Both the position numbers and the translations under genes were made by a program. From the NCBI RefSeq assembly GCF_000266905.1, contig NC_018027.1, forward strand, positions 1,116,001 through 1,180,000: 64,000 nucleotides of DNA, read 5' to 3'. Source of the DNA: Mycolicibacterium chubuense NBB4 (lineage in GTDB: Bacteria > Actinomycetota > Actinomycetes > Mycobacteriales > Mycobacteriaceae). This document shows, piece by piece, positions 35,590 to 44,187 of the stretch (the stretch's first letter is position 1; each line of letters starts with the position of its first letter). The notes beneath the pieces were generated by a model. The model did no database searches, was not told where the DNA came from, and saw nothing but the letters and a program-made list of their open reading frames with translations.

Positions 35590-37240
35590 TCAATGCTATG
35601 CCGACGTCGCCATCGACGTCCTGGCGCCTGAGATTGAACGCGCCGCGCGGGAGGAGGCGCAGACGAGTGCGCGCAGGCTCGCGGCGATCGCAGAGTTGGT
35701 GCACCGCACCGTCGACGAGGACGACGAGCGCAGCCGGTGTTCCTTCGATTCGTGGGACCTCACCGCGGCGCGAGTGGCTACCGCGTTGAAGATCAGTCAG
35801 CGGCGGGCGTCGGGGCAGATGCGCATCGCCGTCGCGTTGCGATACCGGCTTCCGCGGGTCGCTGCGCTGCACTGGCTGGGACAGTTGAGTTTTCGGCTGG
35901 TCTCTGAGACCACCTGGCGCACGCATCTGGTCGATAGCGACGAGTTGATCGCCTTGATCGACGCCGCGCTGGCCGAGGGCGTCGTGAAGTGGGGCCCGCT
36001 GTCGAATGCCAGGCTCGTCGGACAGATCGAGGCCGTGATCGAGCGGTTCGACCCGGAGGCGTTGCGGCGCAGCAAGGACATTATGCGGACGCGGGATCTG
36101 CACGTCGGATCCTGTGACGATCCGAGCGAGGTCGTCGCGGTGTGGGGGCGATTGTCGGCCCTCGATGCCGCGGTGCTGGATCGGCGGCTGACGGAGATGG
36201 CGAACGCGGTGTGCGACGCAGACCCGCGGTCGATGGGCGAGCGTCGTGCGGATGCTCTGGGCGCGTTGGGAAATGGCAGTGACCGCCTCACGTGCAGGTG
36301 CGGGTCGTCGGAGTGCCCCGCGAACGATTCCATGACGTCGAGCGTGGTGGTCCGGGTGATCGCCGACCAGGCCGCGATCGACGCGGCGAGGAAATTGATC
36401 GCCACCGAGGATGCCGAGCAGCGCGAAAAGCGCGCGTCTGCCCGCGAAGCTGAGCCTGCCACCGACTCCGAGTCGGCCACCGAATCCGAGCACGAGGACG
36501 AAGCGGAGCCTGCCCTCGAGTCCGCGCCGACGGGCTGCGAACCTGCGGCCGCCCCCGAACCTGCCGCCGAATCTGAGCCGGCCCCCGAGTCTGCCGTCGA
36601 ACCCAAGCGCGTCAACGGATTTCAGCCCGTCTCCGAAAACGGGCCGACGGATTCAGGTTTGGCGGTGTTGCCGTCCAAGGGGATGGTACCGACGGTGTTG
36701 TTGGCCGAGGCCTTGCGCGGTGGGGCCAAGGTGAAGCCGGTGTGGATGCCGGGACCCGACCCCGAACCCGGTTACCGGCCCTCCGCGCGGCTCGCAGAGT
36801 TCATCCGGGCACGAGACATGTTCTGCCGGTTCCCGAACTGCGACGTACCCGCAGACCGCTGCGATATCGATCACGTGGTCCCGTACCCCTTCGGTCCGAC
36901 GCACCCGTCGAACCTGAATTGCAAGTGCCGCAAGCATCATCTGATGAAGACGTTCTGCGGCGGCTCGGATGGCTGGCGGGATGAGCAGCGCTCGGATGCC
37001 ACGGTGATCTGGACCGCGCCGGACGGCTGTACCTACACCACGCGCCCTGGTAGCCGACTGTTCTTTCCGGCCTGGGATGTGACCACGGCCGACCTTCCGC
37101 CACCCGCGGCCAACGCTCCACTCGGGCCCGACCGCTCGGTATTGATGCCTCGACGACGGCGCACCCGTGCCGCCGAGGAGAAAGCGCGCATCAAAGCTCT
37201 ACGCGCGCAGAATGTTTCGCCACCCGGCCAGTCGGTCTAG
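35582..37240 (+). CDS. 13E12-family protein (DUF222 + HNH endonuclease)
   Basis: 552 aa. The N-terminal DUF222 region (about 1-250) is followed by a low-complexity acidic Glu/Pro/Ser stretch (about 280-345, e.g. ESEHEDEAEPALES) and a C-terminal HNH zinc-type nuclease motif, CRFPNCDVPADRCDIDHVVPYPFGPTHPSNLNCKCRKHH (residues about 418-458; given in part: CRFPNC, CDIDHV, NLNCKCRKHH). The 13E12 repeat family is multi-copy in mycobacteria and several members are LexA-regulated. The GTG start lies in the SOS box, giving a leaderless message. Target and role are unknown; a mobile origin is often assumed. Confidence 0.9.
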   Translation: MFDQCYADVAIDVLAPEIERAAREEAQTSARRLAAIAELVHRTVDEDDERSRCSFDSWDLTAARVATALKISQRRASGQMRIAVALRYRLPRVAALHWLGQLSFRLVSETTWRTHLVDSDELIALIDAALAEGVVKWGPLSNARLVGQIEAVIERFDPEALRRSKDIMRTRDLHVGSCDDPSEVVAVWGRLSALDAAVLDRRLTEMANAVCDADPRSMGERRADALGALGNGSDRLTCRCGSSECPANDSMTSSVVVRVIADQAAIDAARKLIATEDAEQREKRASAREAEPATDSESATESEHEDEAEPALESAPTGCEPAAAPEPAAESEPAPESAVEPKRVNGFQPVSENGPTDSGLAVLPSKGMVPTVLLAEALRGGAKVKPVWMPGPDPEPGYRPSARLAEFIRARDMFCRFPNCDVPADRCDIDHVVPYPFGPTHPSNLNCKCRKHHLMKTFCGGSDGWRDEQRSDATVIWTAPDGCTYTTRPGSRLFFPAWDVTTADLPPPAANAPLGPDRSVLMPRRRRTRAAEEKARIKALRAQNVSPPGQSV

Positions 37241-37380
37241 TCCAGGGGCGTGGTGTACGACGCCGTCGTGTGATTCTTCGTTGGTGATAGTTCAGGCGGT
37301 CTGTGCTGCGCTTCCAGGTGCGCGGGGTCTTCGGGAGCCCGACCGCTCGGACGCTGCAGAACCGGCTGAATCTGCCCATC

Positions 37381-37417
37381 AGGCAATCTTGCCTAGTGGG
37401 CAAATTATGCGTACGGT
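37381..37417 (+). promoter_or_regulatory. TetR/hydroxylase promoter with nested palindromes
   Basis: AGGCAATCTTGCCT (37381-37394) is a perfect palindrome, and TTGCC-TAGTG-GGCAA (37389-37403) shares its right arm. TTGCCT (37389-37394) also serves as the -35, 17 bases before TACGGT (37412-37417), which is 6 bases before the ATG at 37424. Strong candidate autorepression site. The rest of the 183-base gap after the 13E12 gene shows nothing else. Confidence 0.6.
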
Positions 37418-37423
37418 GGCGGC

Positions 37424-38032
37424 ATGACCGGTCTTCGCGAGCGCAAGAAGCTCGACACCCGGCGTGCGCTCAGCGACGCCGCGCTGGCACTGGCGTTCGA
37501 ACGCGGCCTCGACAACGTCACGCGCGACGAGATCGCGGCCCGAGCCGGCGTCTCGCTGCGCACCTTCAACAACTACTTCGCCAACAAGTACGAGGCCGTC
37601 GCGTACCGGCAGGTCGAGCGAATGCGGCTGTCGCTCGACCTGTTTCGGCAACGCCCCGCCGGCGAACCGTTGTGGTCGGCGATCGAGGCGGCGGTGATCG
37701 CGCCGCTCGAGGCGGAGGGCGCCGGCGGCGCGGTGCCGACGGCTCAGCAGCGCGCCGTGATTCTCGACGTGCTGCTGACCCCGGAGTCGCGGGTGGCGTT
37801 GTCGAAACAGCTGTTCGCCGACTGGGTCGCCGCGATCGGTGAGCGCGTCGGCGGTGATCCCGCGGGCGACATGTATCCACGCCTGGTCGCCGGCGTCATC
37901 CGGGCGGTCAGCGAGGCGGCGATGGACGCGTACGCGACCGCCGACCCGCCGGTTCCGTTCATCGATTTGCTGCGCCGCGGGTTCGCCGATGTGGCCGCGG
38001 GCCTGCCCGAGAAGGGGCGCCGCGATGGATGA
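37424..38032 (+). CDS. TetR-family regulator
   Basis: 202 aa. HTH: ALSDAALALAFERGLDNVTRDEIAARAGVSLRTFNNYFANKYEAVAYRQVERM. The C-terminal domain resembles the MftR/AcrR-like regulators paired with flavin hydroxylases. The gene overlaps the following monooxygenase by 8 bases, so both are one transcript from a promoter bearing palindromes; autoregulation with the hydroxylase substrate as inducer is a reasonable inference. Confidence 0.88.
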   Translation: MTGLRERKKLDTRRALSDAALALAFERGLDNVTRDEIAARAGVSLRTFNNYFANKYEAVAYRQVERMRLSLDLFRQRPAGEPLWSAIEAAVIAPLEAEGAGGAVPTAQQRAVILDVLLTPESRVALSKQLFADWVAAIGERVGGDPAGDMYPRLVAGVIRAVSEAAMDAYATADPPVPFIDLLRRGFADVAAGLPEKGRRDG

Positions 38033-39479
38033 CGCGCCCGTGGTCATCGCCGGGGCGGGACCCAACGGCTTGATGCTCGCCTGCGAACTGGCGCTGGCCG
38101 GGGTGCGGCCCGTCGTGCTCGACCGGCTGCCCGGCCCCAGCGACGAGCCGAAGGCCAACGGGCTGGTCGGTCAGGTGGTCCGGCAGCTCGACATGCGCGG
38201 CTTGTACCGCCGGTTCAGCGGCTCGCAGCGACCACCGGAACCTGTTGCGGCATGGATCTTCTCGGGGATGACGCTGCCGCTGAGCACGGTCGCGGACAAT
38301 CCGATGTACGCGATGATGGTCTCCCAGCCGCAGCTGGTTCGTCAGCTCTACGAGCGTGCGCTCGAACTCGGTGTCGCGGTGCGGTGGGCGCACGAGCTGG
38401 TCGGCTTCGAGGATCGGCCCTCCGGCGTGCGCATCACCGTCGCGAGCCCCGCGGGCGAGTACGCGATCGCGACGCGCTACCTCGTCGGCGCCGACGGAGG
38501 GCGCAGCGCGGTGCGCAAGCTCGCGGGCATCGAGTTCCCCGGCCACACGGCCGGCACCGTCGCGCGGCTGGCGCATGTCCGCGTACCCGACGAAATGCGC
38601 ACCGCCGACGGCGGATTGGACGTGCCCGGGTTCGGCAGGCTCGGGTTCGGCCACACCCGGCTCGACCGCGGCGGCATGGTGTACGCCGCCTTCGAGCCTG
38701 ACCGGCCGATGCTCGGCACCATCGAGTTCGACTCCTCGGCGGACCATTCCGTGGACGAGCCGCTGACGATGAACGAGTTGCGCGACAGCGTCCGGCGGGT
38801 TCTCGGAGTCGATCTCCCGATCGGCGAGCCCCGCGGCGACGGCCCGCACGCGCTGCGCCGCATCGCCGGGCAGAACACCCGGCAGGCCGACCGCTACCGC
38901 GCCGGGCAGGTGCTGCTGCTCGGGGATTCGGCCCACGTGCACTCGGCGATGGGCGGCCCGGGCCTGAACCTGGGCTTGCAGGACGCGATGAACCTCGGGT
39001 GGAAACTGGCCGCCACCGTCGCCGGCCGGGCGCCGCAGGGGTTGCTGGACACCTATCACAGTGAGCGGTATCCGGTCGGGCGGCGCGTGATGATGCACTC
39101 GATGTCGCAGACGGCGCTCTTCTCGCCGGGGCCGGAGATCGCCGCGCTGCGCGAGCTCTTCGCCGAACTGCTGAGCCTGCCCGACGTGGCGCGCCACATG
39201 GCCGGCCTGCTCGCCGGCTCGGACGTGCGCTACGACGTCGGCGATGACCACCCGCTGTCGGGTCGTCTGGTGCCCAACGTCACGCTGGCCGACGGGCGGC
39301 GCGTCGCCGAGCTGCTGCACGCCGGGCGGCCGGTGCTCGTCCGCGACGTCGTGGACGGGCCGGCGGCGATGCTGCTGCGGCCGGACGGTTACGTCGCGTG
39401 GGCGAGCGACGACACCGGCGACAAAGGCCTCACCGGCGCGATCGCCCGCTGGTTCGGCGACACGCTGCCGGGGGTTTAG
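38025..39479 (+). CDS. FAD-dependent aromatic hydroxylase (PHBH/RdmE-like monooxygenase)
   Basis: 484 aa. FAD motif VVIAGAGPNGLMLACELALAGV at the N terminus; the dual NAD(P)H/FAD DG motif YLVGADGGRSAVRKLAGIEFPG at about 147-168; and the second FAD motif VLLLGDSAHVHSAMGGPGLNLGLQDAMNLGWKLA at about 304-337 (in part: GDSAHVHSAMGGPG). A C-terminal thioredoxin-like domain typical of phenol/anthracycline hydroxylases is reduced. It hydroxylates aromatic or polyketide rings with NAD(P)H and O2. Co-transcribed with the TetR gene. Confidence 0.9.
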   Translation: MDDAPVVIAGAGPNGLMLACELALAGVRPVVLDRLPGPSDEPKANGLVGQVVRQLDMRGLYRRFSGSQRPPEPVAAWIFSGMTLPLSTVADNPMYAMMVSQPQLVRQLYERALELGVAVRWAHELVGFEDRPSGVRITVASPAGEYAIATRYLVGADGGRSAVRKLAGIEFPGHTAGTVARLAHVRVPDEMRTADGGLDVPGFGRLGFGHTRLDRGGMVYAAFEPDRPMLGTIEFDSSADHSVDEPLTMNELRDSVRRVLGVDLPIGEPRGDGPHALRRIAGQNTRQADRYRAGQVLLLGDSAHVHSAMGGPGLNLGLQDAMNLGWKLAATVAGRAPQGLLDTYHSERYPVGRRVMMHSMSQTALFSPGPEIAALRELFAELLSLPDVARHMAGLLAGSDVRYDVGDDHPLSGRLVPNVTLADGRRVAELLHAGRPVLVRDVVDGPAAMLLRPDGYVAWASDDTGDKGLTGAIARWFGDTLPGV

Positions 39480-39494
39480 TTACCCGCCGGTAGG

Positions 39495-39538
39495 GATACT
39501 CCGCCTGCGTCCGAGTGACGTGACGGCAGTCACATCAC
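39495..39538 (+). promoter_or_regulatory. Desaturase operon promoter with 24-base near-perfect palindrome
   Basis: GATACT (39495-39500) is a good -10. Positions 39515-39538 form a palindrome with arms GTGACGTGAC and GTCACATCAC around GGCA; nine of ten pairs match. Placed 15 bases after the -10, it would act as a repressor roadblock. A TetR-type fatty-acid-responsive regulator would fit. Confidence 0.55.
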
Positions 39539-39569
39539 TGACTCGCCGTGTCGACGACAGGGGTGGTGA

Positions 39570-40700
39570 ATGGCCGGTTTGGTGAAGACCCTGACCCGCT
39601 GGAGCAAGGCGCCGGCGCGCGATGTCGAAGCGCCGACAGGCGCGTGGGTCAACATGATTCGCGGCCTCGCCGCGCGGGCGACGACGCCGCTGCTGCCCGA
39701 CGACTACCTCTCCCTGCTGAACCCGCTGTGGTCGGCTCGGGAACTGCGGGGCGAGATCGTCGAGGTGCGGGCCGAGACCGACGACTCGGCGACGGTGATC
39801 ATCCGGCCGGGGTGGGGATTCGCCACGGACTACCGGCCCGGCCAGTACGTGGGCATCGGTCTGCGGGTCAAGGGCCGCTGGCACTGGCGTTCCTATTCGT
39901 TGACCTCGGTGCCCGAGCAGGCCGAGGGCGAGATCTCGATCACCGTCAAAGCGACCCCGGAAGGCTTCCTGTCGACCCACCTCGTCGACGGAGTCGAGCC
40001 GGGCACCATCATCCGGCTGGCGGCACCCCAGGGCGAGTTCATCCTGCCCGACCCGCCGCCGGACAAGATCCTGTTCCTCACCGCGGGCAGCGGCATCACG
40101 CCGGTGATGGCCATGCTGCGCTCGCTGCGCGCGCGGGGGCAGCAGCCCGACATCGTCCACGTGCACTCGGCGCCGTCGGAGGACTCGGTGATCTTCGCGA
40201 AGGAGTTGCGCGAGCTCGAAAACGAGCAACGCGGGTACCGCCTGCACCTGCAGCTGACGCAGCGTGACGGCAAACTCGACTTCGACAACCTCGACGAGAT
40301 CGCCTCCGACTGGCGGGAGCGATCGGCGTGGGTGTGCGGGCCGACCGCGATGCTCGATGCGGCCGAGAAGACGTGGGAGGACCACGACATCGCCGACCAC
40401 CTGAACATGGAGCGGTTCACCATCGCCGCGACGGACAAGGGCGGCGAGGGCGGCACCGTCGTCTTCATGATCTCCGACAAGTCCGCCGAGATCGACGGCG
40501 CGACCACGATCCTGCAAGCCGGCGAGGACGCCGGCATCCAGATGCCCTTCGGTTGCCGGATGGGTATCTGCCAGACCTGCGTGCTCCCGCTGGAGGAGGG
40601 GCACGTCCGGGACATCCGCTCCGGGCAGGAGCACGGGGCCGGTGACCGCATCCAGACCTGCGTCTCCACCGCGTCCGGCAATTGCACCATCAAGATCTGA
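39570..40700 (+). CDS. Ferredoxin-reductase-type electron donor of acyl desaturase (Rv3230c-like)
   Basis: 376 aa. An FAD domain with [10 protein letters not shown] and [11 protein letters not shown] and an NAD(P)H domain with [16 protein letters not shown] and [13 protein letters not shown] precede a C-terminal plant-type [2Fe-2S] domain, CRMGICQTC with a fourth Cys in [12 protein letters not shown]. It passes electrons from NADPH to the desaturase encoded 10 bases downstream. It is the counterpart of Rv3230c. Start ATG with AGGGGTGG upstream. Confidence 0.94.
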   Translation: MAGLVKTLTRWSKAPARDVEAPTGAWVNMIRGLAARATTPLLPDDYLSLLNPLWSARELRGEIVEVRAETDDSATVIIRPGWGFATDYRPGQYVGIGLRVKGRWHWRSYSLTSVPEQAEGEISITVKATPEGFLSTHLVDGVEPGTIIRLAAPQGEFILPDPPPDKILFLTAGSGITPVMAMLRSLRARGQQPDIVHVHSAPSEDSVIFAKELRELENEQRGYRLHLQLTQRDGKLDFDNLDEIASDWRERSAWVCGPTAMLDAAEKTWEDHDIADHLNMERFTIAATDKGGEGGTVVFMISDKSAEIDGATTILQAGEDAGIQMPFGCRMGICQTCVLPLEEGHVRDIRSGQEHGAGDRIQTCVSTASGNCTIKI

Positions 40701-40710
40701 GGACACACGA

Positions 40711-41913
40711 ATGGCGATCACCGACATCAAGGTCTACGCACACCTGACCGACGAGGACGTCGAGCAGTTGGCGTCAGAACTCGACCAGCTCCGCGCGGAC
40801 ATCGAGGAATCCCGGGGCGAACGCGACGCCCGCTATGTGCGTCGCACCATCCAGCTGCAGAGGGCGCTGGCCGCGGGCGGCCGGATCGCGCTGTTCGCCA
40901 GCAGCAGCCGGATCGCCCGGTACGCCGGCACCGCGATGCTGGCCTCGGCCAAGATCATCGAGAACATGGAGTTGGGCCACAACGTCATTCACGGCCAGTG
41001 GGACTGGATGAACGACCCGGAGATTCACTCCACCGAATGGGAGTGGGACACCACCTGCCCGTCGTCGCAGTGGAAGTACTCGCACAACTTCGTCCACCAC
41101 AAGTACACCAACGTGGTCGGCCTCGACAGCGACGTCGGCTACGGCATCATGCGGGTCACCCGCGACGAGCCGTGGGAGCGGTGGATGATCGGCAACCCGA
41201 TCTACAACCTGTTGCTCGGAACGTTTTTCGAGTGGGGCGTGGCCGCGCACCATATCGAGGTCGACAAGATCCGCAAGAAGGAGAAGACGTGGGCCGAAGC
41301 GCGCAAGGACATGCGCGTCATGGGCCGCAAGATCGCCAAGCAGGTCGGTAAGGACTACATCGTGTTCCCGGCGCTCACCGGGACCAACTGGAAGCACACG
41401 CTCAAGGCCAACGCCGTGGCCAACCTGATCCGCAACTACTGGGCCTACATGGTGATCTTCTGCGGTCACTTCCCGGACGACGCGGAGAAGTTCACCATCG
41501 AGGAGTTCGAGAACGAGACCCGCGGCGAATGGTATCTGCGACAGATGCTGGGGTCGGCCAACTTCCACGCCGGGCCGATCATGGCGTTCATGAGCGGCAA
41601 TCTGTGCTACCAGATCGAGCACCACCTGTTCCCGGACCTGCCGAGCAACCGCTACGCCGAGATGAGCGTCCGGGTGAAGGAACTGTGCGAGAAGTACGAC
41701 CTGCCCTACACGACCGGCCCGCTGCTGCGGCAGTACTGGCAGTCGTTCTGGACCATTCTGAAGCTGGCAGTGCCCGACAAGTATCTGAAGGCCAACGCCG
41801 ACGACGCACCGGAGACGCACTCCGAGAGGCGGTTCCGGCGCATCGAGCGCAACCCCGGCACTCCGAAGCGGGGTCTGCGCACCGCCATCCGGGAGCGCGC
41901 CAGGGCGGCGTGA
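40711..41913 (+). CDS. desA3: Membrane stearoyl-CoA delta-9 desaturase DesA3-like
   Basis: 400 aa. Three histidine boxes bind the diiron centre: HNVIHGQWDW, HNFVHHKYTN and QIEHHLFPDLP, with NFHAG as a supporting box. Hydrophobic stretches are short, consistent with a membrane-associated acyl-CoA desaturase. It makes oleoyl-CoA from stearoyl-CoA with electrons from the partner reductase; in M. tuberculosis DesA3 is Rv3229c. The gene ends before a strong terminator. In M. tuberculosis this pair lies elsewhere, so its position here reflects rearrangement. Confidence 0.95.
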   Translation: MAITDIKVYAHLTDEDVEQLASELDQLRADIEESRGERDARYVRRTIQLQRALAAGGRIALFASSSRIARYAGTAMLASAKIIENMELGHNVIHGQWDWMNDPEIHSTEWEWDTTCPSSQWKYSHNFVHHKYTNVVGLDSDVGYGIMRVTRDEPWERWMIGNPIYNLLLGTFFEWGVAAHHIEVDKIRKKEKTWAEARKDMRVMGRKIAKQVGKDYIVFPALTGTNWKHTLKANAVANLIRNYWAYMVIFCGHFPDDAEKFTIEEFENETRGEWYLRQMLGSANFHAGPIMAFMSGNLCYQIEHHLFPDLPSNRYAEMSVRVKELCEKYDLPYTTGPLLRQYWQSFWTILKLAVPDKYLKANADDAPETHSERRFRRIERNPGTPKRGLRTAIRERARAA

Positions 41914-41943
41914 GGCGCCGCCGTGCGGCACTCCACGAAAGCC

Positions 41944-41981
41944 GGGCGCCGACTGCTTCAGTAGCAGTCGGCGCCCGTTTT
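41944..41981 (+). terminator. Strong intrinsic terminator after desA3
   Basis: A perfect 14-base-pair stem, GGGCGCCGACTGCT (41944-41957) with its complement at 41963-41976, a 5-base loop, and GTTTT after the stem. AAAG before the left arm gives a partial reverse T-run, so it may also work for the convergent PGRS gene. Confidence 0.85.
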
Positions 41982-42011
41982 CGTATCGGCGTCGGGTAGA
42001 CGCTCGATCTG

Positions 42012-43922
42012 TTACCTCTCCGAACCGCTGCGGCCGGCTCTCGCTGCGTGACGGCTGACCGACTTCTTGCTGGTCGTGCTCGCCGACGACGTACCTGCTG
42101 TCTTCTGAGCCGTGGCGGTGGCGCCCTCTTCGCCCTCCTGGGGAGTCACCACCGACCCGTCGACACCATCCGCGCCGCGTTTGCCGAGGAAGCCACCCCG
42201 GCCCCCACGGCCACCCGTGCCCGGTGTCGGCACCGCAGGGGTCACGCCTTCTTTCGCGGTCGCGGTGGCATCCCCGCCGTTGCCGCCGTCGCCGCCGGCC
42301 GAGAACGCGAGACCGCTGCCGCCTCGGCCGCCGTCACCGCCGTTGGCCTGTGAAGCCTTGCCGTGCGATGTCGCGGCACCGCCCGACCCGGCATCACCGC
42401 CGGCGCCCACGATCACTCCTCCGCCTGACCCGCCGATGCCGGCGTTGGCCACCGAGGCGTTACCGCTTGCCTTCGCCGCACCGCCGTCGGCGCCCTTGCC
42501 GCCGACACCGAGCAATGCGCTACCGCCGGCTCCGCCGTTTCCGGCATCGGCGGTCGAGTCCTTGCTGCTCGCTGCGGCTGAGCCGCCGACAGCTCCGTCA
42601 CCGCCTCGGCCCCACGCCGTTCGGCCACCTGCGCCGCCGGCGCCACCGGTGGAGTACTTGCCCGAAAGCGCCGAGCCGCCGGCGCCGCCGGCGCCACCCG
42701 TGCCGAGGACTGTTCGGCCACCGGCACCGCCCTGGCCTGCCGTGGAGGTGAAGCCTTCTTCCTCCTCGCCGGTGCCTCCGTCACCGCCGCCGGTGTTGTC
42801 AGGCGGGCCGCCGCCGCCTTCCTCTTCCACCTCCACCGGGCCGGCTTGAGTACTGCCGCCAACGCCGCCGGAGCCACCGGGCCCGGAGACCGCGGCCCCG
42901 CCGTTACCGCCTCTGCCCGCAATCGCGTTGCCCGCCAACGTGAATGCTCCGCCGCCGGCGCCCCCGTCACCGCCGCGGCCGAGTAACAAGCCGCCACGCC
43001 CGCCGGCGCCGCCGGCGGCGCCGGTCGCGTCGCCGCTGGCAAGCGGATTCTCGAGTGAGCCGTCGGAGCCACCGGCGCCGCCGCTACCGCCGTCACCGGA
43101 CAGGAAGCCGGCTCTGCCGCCCGCGCCGCCGGCGATCGCCGGGGTCACCAGGACGCCCTCCGCGTCGTAGACGGCGTCCACGCCGGCGCCGCCATTGCCG
43201 CCGTTGCCGAAGAAGAAGCCGCCCTTACCGCCCGTGCCACCGTTGGCGCCGTCGCCGCCGCTTCCCCACAGGATGCCGCCGTTACCCCCATTGCACGCAG
43301 TTCCGGTGCAGTCGAGCGGCGCGTCGGCGCCGTCACCGATGAAGAACGAGATGAAGGTGCCGGTGGAGTCGCCCACCGCGAACGTGACGGTGCCGCGTTC
43401 GCCACCGCCGCGGGCCGGCCTCGACGGATCCAGCAACGCGGCGATACCCGTAGCCGTCGACGCGTCGGCGGCGGCGTTGGTGCCGGCGCTCGTGCGGCGC
43501 GCGGCGTGGAACACCGCTGCCGAAGGCAGCGGTCGGAGCGTTTGCAGCGCCTGCTGGACCGACGGGGCCAAAGCAGACCCGACGCCACCGTGGTTCACCT
43601 GTGGCGCAGCGGATTCGGCCGTCACAGCAGAGTCGACGGTGGTGGCTCCAGAGGCGTCGGCGGTGCTGCTGGTACCGCCGGCATTGCGACGGTGCAGCGG
43701 CAGGACGGCCGCGGCCGGCAACACCGTCGACTGCTTTGCAGACAACGGCCTCGACGCTGGCGAAGACGCCGCGCTCGGCACCCCCGGCGGAGTAACCAAG
43801 ATCAGACTGACACCCACGACAGCGATCCCGGTGGTCATCAGTGGAACAACGGGCCACCGCCGCCGATGCGGCTGGATGCTGTGGTCGGCCCCTCCTGTGA
43901 TGGCAACTCTATTGTTAGACAT
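42012..43922 (-). CDS. Membrane-anchored PGRS-type glycine-repeat protein without PE domain
   Basis: 636 aa. The N terminus has no PE domain. It is a basic segment (PHRRRWPVVP) and one hydrophobic helix, LMTTGIAVVGVSLILV (about 28-44), like a signal anchor or uncleaved signal. Residues about 50-205 are Ala/Ser/Thr-rich, and a conserved-looking entry block VTFAVGDSTGTFISFFIGDGADA is followed by Cys-x4-Cys (CTGTAC). Then about 380 residues of GGxGG repeats follow (GGNGGILWGSGGDGANGG, GFFFGNGGNGGAG), typical of PGRS domains. The C-terminal tail is basic (SRHAARAGRSGSER). An acidic insert, EVEEEGGGG, sits near residue 360. A good GGGAG site precedes ATG 43922. Confidence 0.85.
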   Translation of the reverse strand: MSNNRVAITGGADHSIQPHRRRWPVVPLMTTGIAVVGVSLILVTPPGVPSAASSPASRPLSAKQSTVLPAAAVLPLHRRNAGGTSSTADASGATTVDSAVTAESAAPQVNHGGVGSALAPSVQQALQTLRPLPSAAVFHAARRTSAGTNAAADASTATGIAALLDPSRPARGGGERGTVTFAVGDSTGTFISFFIGDGADAPLDCTGTACNGGNGGILWGSGGDGANGGTGGKGGFFFGNGGNGGAGVDAVYDAEGVLVTPAIAGGAGGRAGFLSGDGGSGGAGGSDGSLENPLASGDATGAAGGAGGRGGLLLGRGGDGGAGGGAFTLAGNAIAGRGGNGGAAVSGPGGSGGVGGSTQAGPVEVEEEGGGGPPDNTGGGDGGTGEEEEGFTSTAGQGGAGGRTVLGTGGAGGAGGSALSGKYSTGGAGGAGGRTAWGRGGDGAVGGSAAASSKDSTADAGNGGAGGSALLGVGGKGADGGAAKASGNASVANAGIGGSGGGVIVGAGGDAGSGGAATSHGKASQANGGDGGRGGSGLAFSAGGDGGNGGDATATAKEGVTPAVPTPGTGGRGGRGGFLGKRGADGVDGSVVTPQEGEEGATATAQKTAGTSSASTTSKKSVSRHAARAGRSGSER

Positions 43923-44080
43923 TCGAAGCTCCCTCGTGAATACGCCTCTCCCGCTGAGGCTTTGATACGGTAGGTCCAGTGAACGTCCGCGACTTCAGAG
44001 TGCGAGAGGGTCAAAGGTCCTCGAGGCTGAGGACGTATGGGAAGAGTTTTCGATGACCATCAGCTAATGCCCCAAAGATG

Positions 44081-44130
44081 GTGTCCGGGTTAGCCGTAAC
44101 GGCTTTTGTCGGACACGTCCTGCGTTACGG
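44081..44130. repeat. Nested inverted repeats in the gap upstream of the PGRS gene
   Basis: GTGTCCG (44081-44087) pairs with CGGACAC (44110-44116) and encloses GCCGT-A-ACGGC (44093-44103). Alternatively CCGTAACG (44094-44101) pairs with CGTTACGG (44123-44130). The two folds exclude each other. The element lies 57 bases beyond the stop of the minus-strand methyltransferase and about 150 bases upstream of the PGRS start; it could terminate the met operon. Confidence 0.45.
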
Positions 44131-44187
44131 AAACGCGTAACAACGGCTCATTGCCGCGCTGGCCCGGCGTGAGGCGCCGCCGCGCGG

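Noticed and set aside
35582..37240. 13E12 gene as part of an intact mobile element
   Set aside because: No terminal repeats, target duplication or recombinase were found around it; only the family association suggests mobility.
42112..42849. Proline-rich plus-strand frames across the PGRS gene
   Set aside because: They are the antisense reading of glycine codons (GGC/GCC to PPAPP) and have no start signals.
42012..43922. Direct repeats in the PGRS gene as a CRISPR array
   Set aside because: The repeats are codon-level glycine triplets of irregular length inside an open reading frame, with no conserved repeat-spacer periodicity and no cas genes.
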